A stretch of DNA of 64,000 bases, taken from contig NC_071355.1 of the NCBI RefSeq assembly GCF_943734655.1, forward strand, positions 13,000,768-13,064,767, written 5' to 3'. Shown here in pieces: positions 57,819 to 64,000 of this stretch. The translations under genes were made by a program, and so were the position numbers. The first letter of the stretch is position 1, and the number at the start of each line of letters is the position of its first letter. Origin of the DNA: Sabethes cyaneus (taxonomy: Eukaryota > Arthropoda > Insecta > Diptera > Culicidae). The notes beneath the pieces are model-generated. The model ran no database searches and had not been told where the DNA came from. It saw only the letters and a program-made list of their open reading frames with translations.

Positions 57819-58385
57819 ATGGTTCTCGTTGAGAAACGCTTCATAAAACCGATTTACGGAGATCTCTTTGGAGTTTACCGACAAGACGTGGCCGGTCATG
57901 GACGATTTCTCGTTGTAGATAGCCAAGCATTAATCAATGTTGGACTCGATTATTTCGGGTCAGTCTGTGCTAGGATTGACCGAAGTTTCGGAAAAAGAAG
58001 GGTCGTCCTATTCACCTGCTTCACGGTTCTGACAGTCTATTTACACTCTCGCACATTGGAATCAGGCATCATAATCGTGCGACACATCATATCTCGCCGT
58101 GGTTTTCCTAGAGAAATCTACATGGACAACGGCATATGTTTTTCTAAGACATTAGATGAAACGAAGAAAGCGAACGAAGAAATTAAGTTTAAGCATGGTT
58201 TAGTTGGTAATTCATTCCACCCGCTGTACCCCGCGTGGATGGGACATGGGAGCGATACGTTTGATCGGTCGAAGTGGTAACTAAATAAAGCACTTTTGGA
58301 GGGAGCTCGCAAACCAGCTGACGAGACTTTGGGGACTGTCATTATCGAAACAAAAGCGATTATGATAAACTGTATTCTGGTCATC
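57819..58385 (+). pseudogene. BEL/Pao-type LTR retrotransposon integrase relic
   Basis: The open frame 57819-58280 shows PIYGDLFG, then VGLDYFGSV with the first catalytic Asp, VVLFTCFTVLTVYLH, RRGFPREIYMDNGICF with the second catalytic Asp, and NSFHPLYPAWMGH. After an in-frame stop the same frame continues ALLEGARKPADETLGTVIIE. This order is that of BEL/Pao integrases. No protease, reverse transcriptase or LTR is visible, and the end is cut by a 10-bp minisatellite. Confidence 0.75.
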
Positions 58386-58520
58386 CGGGATAGACGCGGG
58401 ACCGACGGGACAGACACGAGACAGATGGGATAGACGCGGGACAGACACGGGACAAACTGAACAGATGGGACAGATAAGGCAGACAGAACAGACAGAATTG
58501 GCAGAATAGACAGGACCAGG
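58385..58520. repeat. 10-bp minisatellite GGGACAGACG, array 1
   Basis: Degenerate GGGACAGACG units ending ACCAGGGATG, the same closing phrase as in the array at 59636-60250. Confidence 0.85.
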
Positions 58521-59384
58521 GATGATGGAAGATCAATGATTTTGATAAAATCTGTGAGTTATCGCCACACGCACAGATCACGACAAACAGTGAATCTTTT
58601 GCGTTGATCACAAGATTTTGTTCTCTAAACAGGCTCAGCATTCGATCACAGTGCTACATCTTACCTAGCCTTACCTTACCGAGGAAAAAGGTCACACATG
58701 TTGTTTGCATTGTGATTCATACGATGCACACAACCAATCGTCTGTATCTGTTATATTTCTCAACGCAATCATGCAATGAACATGACCTGATATGAGGTTT
58801 GTCATAATCTGTACGGATCGCGACAAAGTGTTTGTTGCTGTTACAAGTAGTGATGTCAATGCATCTGAATCTGACCGCTTATATGATCTTGATCGCCAGA
58901 AGCGATTTTTTTTCCATCCCAGGACAGACAGACGGTACAAACAAACAGGACAAACAGGACAGACAGAATAAACATGATAGGCATTACTTACAGGTTAAAG
59001 GTTTAAAATCTATTCAAGGGCGTAGCCAGAATTGTTTCCAAGGGGGGGTTTACAAAAAAATCCAAACCTTAAGAAGCTTATTCTGGGAATAGGAAATTAT
59101 TTTTAGTTAAAAGTTATTTTGGTTGAAATGTGTTGTTGATCTGACAAAAATATCGAATTGAAATAAAAGAAGACAAATTTTGCCTCTCAGTTGGCTGAGA
59201 GAGGCCGTTAGAGTCCATAGGATCGAGTCTCTTCGGGACGCGCCGAGAGTCGAGACAAGCTAACCTAACAGCTTATCCTGCATGCTTTTCAACGCCGCTC
59301 ATGAGGGGGTGATCCGACGAGTAGATATCGAAATAATAAGTTTGATTTTAAGTAAAAATAGCAAACTTATTAGTTACGCAGGTG
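58521..59384. other. Intergenic DNA with a short minisatellite fragment at 58920-58980
   Basis: 58920-58980 has further ACAGACAGAC-type units. 59185-59285 (GTTGGCTGAGAGAGGCCGTT, AGAGTCCATAGGATCGAGTC) looks like a repeat fragment of unknown class. No gene. Confidence 0.4.
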
Positions 59385-59530
59385 ACTCGCGTATCTCTAC
59401 GACGAACCCAGTATTGAGAAAGTGGCTAAAGGTAGACGGATACGTTGGGTAGGACAAGTTGCTAGAATACCGGATAACTATTCTGCAAAAATGGTTTTCG
59501 CATCGAATCCGGAACAGTACGGGCAATTAC
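59385..59530 (+). pseudogene. RTE-like retrotransposon C-terminal fragment
   Basis: PSIEKVAKGRRIRWVGQVAR then IPDNYSAKMVFASNPEQYG, the conserved end of RTE-type proteins. It belongs to a different lineage from the copies at 15.2 and 56.2 kb. Confidence 0.65.
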
Positions 59531-59635
59531 AATTGTTCAGGCAATCATAAAATGTATAGGTTGATGCTGACACCATGCAAAATTTTCATGTTTGATTTCA
59601 AGCACCGGACAGACCGTACCGCCCAGACAGGCGGA

Positions 59636-60250
59636 TACGGGACAGACGGGACAAATGGGACAAACGAGACAGACGGGACAGATGGGACAGGTGGGACAGA
59701 AAGGATAGACGGGATAGATTAGACAGACAGATGAGACAGACCAGACAGGTAGAACAGACGAGACAGACAGGACAGTCGCAGCAGACAGGATAGTCGAGAT
59801 ATATGGGACAGACGGAACTAATGTGACAGACAGAACTGATGTGACAGACAGAACAGATGAGATACACGGTAGATACAGATGAGACGGGACAGACGGAACA
59901 GACGGGACAGATGGGACAGACGGACAGACGGGACAGACGGGACAGACGGGACATACGGGACATACGGGACATACGGGACATACGGGACAGACGAGACAGA
60001 CGGGACAGACAGGACAGATGGGATAGACTGCACATAGTGGACCGACGGAGACAGACGAAACGGACAGGATAGACGGGACAAACGGGATGGGCGGAACAGA
60101 TGGGACAGACAGGACAAATAGTACAGGACAGGTAGGACATACAGAACAGACGCGACGGACGAGAAAGACATGACAGACGGAACAGGCGGGAAAGACAGGA
60201 CAGACCGGACAAACCGGACAGATAGAACACACAGCATAGACAGAACCAGG
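59636..60250. repeat. 10-bp minisatellite GGGACAGACG, main array (about 615 bp)
   Basis: About 60 units. A homogeneous core at 59940-59990 has GGGACATACG. Because 10 is not divisible by 3, each frame cycles through all three phases of the unit. All frames stay open on the minus strand, giving Cys-Pro-Val, Arg-Leu-Ser and Val-Pro-Ser repeats of up to 231 residues. These are not genes. Confidence 0.95.
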
Positions 60251-61029
60251 GATGGTTCCTTCTCAGAGGAAACAAAGAGAAGAGGAAAATTCATACTGTG
60301 CTCAGTCTTCAACGCGATTTATTCTCCTCCGTTTCATTTTGACTTTTCTCTTTCTTGCTGAACGCGGTTGTATGAGCAACCGCACATTGTGCTACTCATT
60401 GAGGAGCAACAGAATTTTAATACACTTTAAATACGTTGATGCGACGCGCTGACGTATGACAACTACGGGTAGTGTTAACATGGGTAGTGCGTTGAGAAAA
60501 AACGACGATTGTAAATAGCGGTTATCACCATCAGAAAAATATTAAAGCAGCTGCTGAATCATGATTCTTATATTTCGTATATTCAGTTGAGTTTGGCTGC
60601 CTGTGAACGCCACTGCATCATATGGTTAGGCATGTCACAACGGCAACAGTGCGAAAAATGTTATTTAGATATGGCGACATTGGAATTCCCATGCACTTGC
60701 TTCTTGATGCGCACCTGCAGGGAAGTCCCATTACAAACAAAGGCAATTCTCCGCTAAAATTCAAAATTTAACAACTTTTGATTGCCTAGACGGCTCTGAG
60801 TCTATGCTGTACGCGCACCGGTTGTTTCGTTTTCACGCTTACTGCTGTAGCTACCGAGAGAACCGAGAGCGAAACAGATAGTTTCTCATTTAAAGAGCGC
60901 AATAAGAAGTTTTTCTGCGCGTCAGTTTTTCTCTTTATGTTTAGACCTTGTGTGGATTCATTTCTTATTTCTGACAGCAGTTCTGCTCATTGTATTGAAA
61001 AAAAAAGTTGCACTTTTTGCACAATGAGT
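60251..61029. other. Intergenic DNA, nothing recognised
   Basis: Contains a small perfect hairpin GCGGTTG/CAACCGC at 60364-60383. No gene or classifiable repeat. Confidence 0.4.
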
Positions 61030-61340
61030 GAGGAAATAACAAGCCTGGACAGAACAGTCATGATAGACAGAACGAAATAGGTGAGAACAGGACATACAGG
61101 ACAGACGCGGCAGATGATACAAACTGGACAGAGTCGAAAAATGGCACTGACGGGGCAGACGGGACAGACACTACAGACGGGACCGACGCGAGACAGATAC
61201 GGGGCAGACGGGACAGACGCCACAGATGGGACAGACAGAAAAGACAGGACAGACGACGTCTATGTCTGTCTTTGTCTCTGTGTCTGTGTCTGCGTCTGTG
61301 TCTGTGTCTGTGGACAGACGGGACAGATAGGACAGCCCGA
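61030..61340. repeat. 10-bp minisatellite plus (GTCTGT)n run
   Basis: GACAGACG units followed at about 61257-61313 by GTCTGT hexamers, then more minisatellite units. The switch from GACAGAC to GTCTGTC inverts the word on the same strand. Confidence 0.85.
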
Positions 61341-61535
61341 AAAAAAACCATAGCACTAAGATGAACATTATTGTAACAGTAGGATACAAAATATAGTAAA
61401 AACAATAAAACTTGTCGTCATAAAAGATAACCAATCCATCAAACTTATTGTAATCCACCATAACAGACATGATAGACAGGATTGCCAGGTTTAATGATTT
61501 AAACACTGTTTTACTGTTTAAGCGACTAGTTCGTA
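61341..61535. other. AT-rich spacer between minisatellite arrays
   Basis: Nothing recognised. Confidence 0.5.
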
Positions 61536-61925
61536 TCAGATAGGACAGACGGGATAGACGGAACAGGTGGGACAGGCGGGACAAACTGGAAAGATGAGAC
61601 AAACTGTAAAGACGGTTCAAACGGGACAGATAGAACAAACTGGACAGATGGAAAAGGCGGGACATACGGGACAGACACGGAATGGACAGTGTAGCAGGTC
61701 CAACAGGACAGACAGGAAAGGCGGGACAGACTGGAAAAACGAGACAGATAGGACAGACGGCGCAGACAGGACAGATGGAATAGACTGGGAAAATGAGACA
61801 GACATGACAGACATGACAGACAGGACAGCCAGAACTGACGGGATAGGCGGGACAGACGAGAAAGACAGAACAAATGCATTAACTGATCCATCAAGCGGAA
61901 CAGACGGGACAGACAGAACAGGAAC
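61536..61925. repeat. 10-bp minisatellite GGGACAGACG, array 3
   Basis: Degenerate units with many ACAGATGGG and ACATGACAG variants. It is followed directly by 12-bp minisatellite. Confidence 0.9.
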
Positions 61926-61949
61926 GACAAAATTTACCCAAAAGTCAAT

Positions 61950-62110
61950 TGGAAATGAACAATCAATTGAACTTGAAATTGGACTTAAGTCAAACCTGCA
62001 GCAGGATTTGAAAATGGACTTGAAATCGTACTTGAAGTTAGACTCCAATTGAAATTGGGCTTGGATGCGGAGTTAAAATTGGACTTAATTTTACTTAACA
62101 TTGAAATTAA
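61950..62110. repeat. 12-bp minisatellite CTTGAAATTGGA
   Basis: Units such as ACTTGAAATTGG, ACTTGAAATCGT and ACTTGAAGTTAG. Confidence 0.7.
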
Positions 62111-62112
62111 GT

Positions 62113-62225
62113 TAAACTTGCAAAAAAAGCGAAGCCTTGGGCTTATTGTCTTTCTAAGACTTGACCCTTCTTTATCGACAGACTTCACAGCCGGCTATTA
62201 GAGTATATTAGAGTACAGAACTTAA
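62113..62225 (-). mobile_element. Truncated SINE (GCTTT-tail type)
   Basis: 3' part of the SINE at 43954-44165: GCGAAGCCTTGGGC, TTTATCGACAGACTTCACAG and CCGGCTATTAGAGTA on the plus strand. The tRNA-like head is missing. Confidence 0.65.
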
Positions 62226-62234
62226 AATCGGACT

Positions 62235-63010
62235 TTAAGGTGAAATTCGTCAGAGGCCAGCTGCTTTTTTACTGATTTCAGTACTTGATTCCGCTATCGT
62301 TTTGTTTATGCTAAGTTTATGCTAAGTTACAATTGTAGTAGGTAATAATCTGTTATGAACAATTTTGACACGTAGAATCGCGTATCTATTTTTGCTGTTG
62401 AACTAGATCCGACAGTAATTCTATCACATAAAATGTTGTTTACGGTGAATTTTATTATCTGAGAATTTTATTAGTATATTTACGACACTTTACAACTTTT
62501 AATTTAATAATGATAAATATTGGCCAATTTTACGCTCAACGTAAATATGGCATCACTCCCGTTTCCTTGGTAACGTATCAACAACGACGGTCGCGGATTC
62601 GGAATTGCAATCGAAACGAAGTAAAGTTTTTCATATGAATTCAAGTGAACAGTTTGGGCTAAATCATTATAATATCTTACCAGATAACTGTTTGGGTGGT
62701 AAATTAAAGTTTTCTTTGTTTCAAGTTAAGTTTCGCGAGTGATGGAAAGGCCGAAAATTAAAGAAAAATCGACGGCGAAAAAGTGAAAATATTGCGATGA
62801 ATTTTAATTGGGCAGAAATCTCAGTATTTAGTGTAAGTTATGCCCCAAAAAGTAATAGAACCTATAGAATTCAATGATTACGGCTAGCAGGTTAGTAGAA
62901 CTAATTTAATTTTTTGTGTTTCATGTTGATACACTGAAGAAGGGTAAGGAAGGGTGATATTCGGTGCCATACTGACTGCCATAAATGGACTCTGACGACC
63001 TTGTCCTTAA
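62235..63010. mobile_element. TTAA-flanked inverted-repeat element, copy 2 (inverted)
   Basis: Ends TTAAGGTGAAATTCGTCAGA and, read on the other strand, TTAAGGACAAGGTCGTCAGA. Full-length homology to 43204-44263 in opposite orientation. It lacks the inserted SINE, so it preserves a related empty site (ACTTAGCATAAACTTAGCAT on the other strand). Confidence 0.85.
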
Positions 63011-63029
63011 TTGGTCTTAAAATTAGTTC

Positions 63030-63195
63030 TGAAGCAAAGCAAAGCCTAGGATAAGAACGTCTTTAAGACTTGACCCTCTGACTTCGCGGCCGGTTAGAAT
63101 ACCGGACAATTACGGGGCTAGTGCAGTGATCCCACTGCTGACTCTAATGACTGGTTTGTTACACCAGCATCGACCTCGAAGCTAACTGGGTGGTT
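63030..63195 (-). mobile_element. SINE (GCTTT-tail type), diverged copy with internal deletions
   Basis: AGCAAAGCAAAGCCTAGG is the tail, followed by the middle (TTACGGGGCTAGTGCAGTGA) and a shortened head (ACTGGTTTGTTACACCAGCA). The B-box segment is deleted. Confidence 0.65.
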
Positions 63196-63400
63196 GATGG
63201 ACTTGAAATTGAACTTGTATCGGACATACTTGGAACCTGCATTTTTAATTGAACTTAAATTAGACATTAAAATTGACTTGAAACTGGATTCAAATTTAAA
63301 TTTAACAATTGGTTTAAACTCAATCTTGAAATTTTATTTGAACCTGGGCTCAAAATTTGACATGAAATTGGATTTGAAATTGAATTCTTTTTCAAGGCTC
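63196..63400. repeat. 12-bp minisatellite CTTGAAATTGGA
   Basis: Units such as ACTTGAAATTGA and ACATGAAATTGG. A Leu/Lys/Asp frame through it is an artefact. Confidence 0.7.
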
Positions 63401-64000
63401 TGCAAAACCTAATCTACAATATCTTATTACTCAAGCAGCACAATTTTCACGCTTCTAATCTAATTTCGCACGATTCTAAACAGTACTGAGATGAAATTAT
63501 GCGTTTTGAAATTATTCTGCAACATATTTTGCAACATTCTTCCAAAGTTACACGTTTTATTGCAGCTCAAGGCAATTGCAACGAAAATGCCTTTCAGCTC
63601 TCAATGAACACGACACAACGGCTCCACTTCATGATCACCGAAAGTGCAAGCACGCATACAAAATTTATGACCTATCCGCAATTGAAAACTGTCAAACGCA
63701 ATCGCTTTTCAAAATAATTTGTTACAATTCCTCCCCAAACCTGGTCAATGCCAATGCCGGCCGGGAATACCGTTTCGACTGGCGAAACAACGAAAACCGA
63801 ACCAGCCAGCCAGCCAGCCAGCATCTGGCAGAAATCAAGCGCGGTGAAAAACGAACCGGCTGCAACCGGCCTGGCCTGGAAAAAGGATCGGGGGAAATGC
63901 TGGGGTTGATGATAGCAGCGTCACCCAAAAACCAAACAAACATTCGGCGCCAATCGAAACAACACCGAACCGAATCGAACCCATAGGCCATAGGCTGGCG
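63401..64000. other. Window end, nothing recognised
   Basis: More even base composition than the preceding repeats, with a short CAGC tetranucleotide run at about 63805-63822. Frames of up to 136 codons show no family motif. It could be flanking DNA of a neighbouring gene. Confidence 0.35.

Noticed and set aside
59537..60232. 231-codon Cys/Pro/Val-rich frame
   Set aside because: 10-bp minisatellite; two other frames of the same strand are equally open.
60391..61032. Possible inverted-repeat element with CTCATTG ends
   Set aside because: Only short, gapped matches (ACTCATTG and GCAAC) at the two ends; too weak to call without an alignment tool.
63576..63986. 136-codon frame at the window end
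   Set aside because: No motif, competing frames on both strands, and it runs close to the window edge.

Overview
The window is eukaryotic nuclear DNA with one intact protein-coding gene in a repeat-dominated, AT-rich background. The gene is a seven-exon member of the sodium/solute symporter (SLC5) family on the minus strand. Its closest family resemblance is to the insect multivitamin/monocarboxylate transporter group. Very short introns (59-65 bp) beside introns of 5.4 and 10.7 kb, insect-type core promoter elements and the mobile-element repertoire point to an insect. A dipteran, most likely a mosquito, is my inference; the species cannot be read from the sequence.

Layout. 1-2713: a truncated MITE, a 12-bp minisatellite and the region 3' of the gene. 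2714-20896: the transporter gene. Its last intron (2955-8332) is filled mainly with a polypyrimidine satellite. Its first intron (10027-20678) holds fragments of RTE-like non-LTR retrotransposons, several inverted-repeat elements and a polypurine satellite. 20897-21140 is the probable 5' UTR, with an initiator and a DPE match at about 21140. 21175-23640 is mostly unique upstream sequence. 23941-28881 is a hAT-like element with an 8-bp target duplication and a nest of other elements inside it. 29.2-34.1 kb holds retrotransposon relics, a pogo-like relic with a 240-bp (AC)n run, and a MITE. 34.2-34.9 kb carries five spaced CTCF-like motifs. 35326-36756 is a TA-flanked inverted-repeat element. 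37.9-38.8 kb is GC-richer. 39128-44746 is a second hAT-like element with nested satellites, MITEs and SINEs. 47.2-53.3 kb is a composite satellite block split by a 1.46-kb foldback element. 53.3-57.8 kb is mostly unique. 57.8-63.4 kb holds a BEL/Pao integrase relic, 10-bp minisatellite arrays, SINEs and a second copy of a TTAA-flanked element.

How it fits together. I see no operon, CRISPR array, toxin gene or multi-gene system. The transporter is the only functional coding unit supported. Nearly all other long open frames are by-products of satellites: 10-bp units open all three frames, and 12-bp, polypyrimidine and 7/8-bp units lack stop codons. The most interesting signals are architectural. 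Two hAT-like elements have long terminal arms built from different short repeats, and a third half-terminus of the same style is present. A dispersed composite satellite joins a 12-bp minisatellite to a polypurine/polypyrimidine array through a recurring junction. One repeat family occurs both in an eight-unit form and in a form without units. A cluster of CTCF-like motifs is also present.
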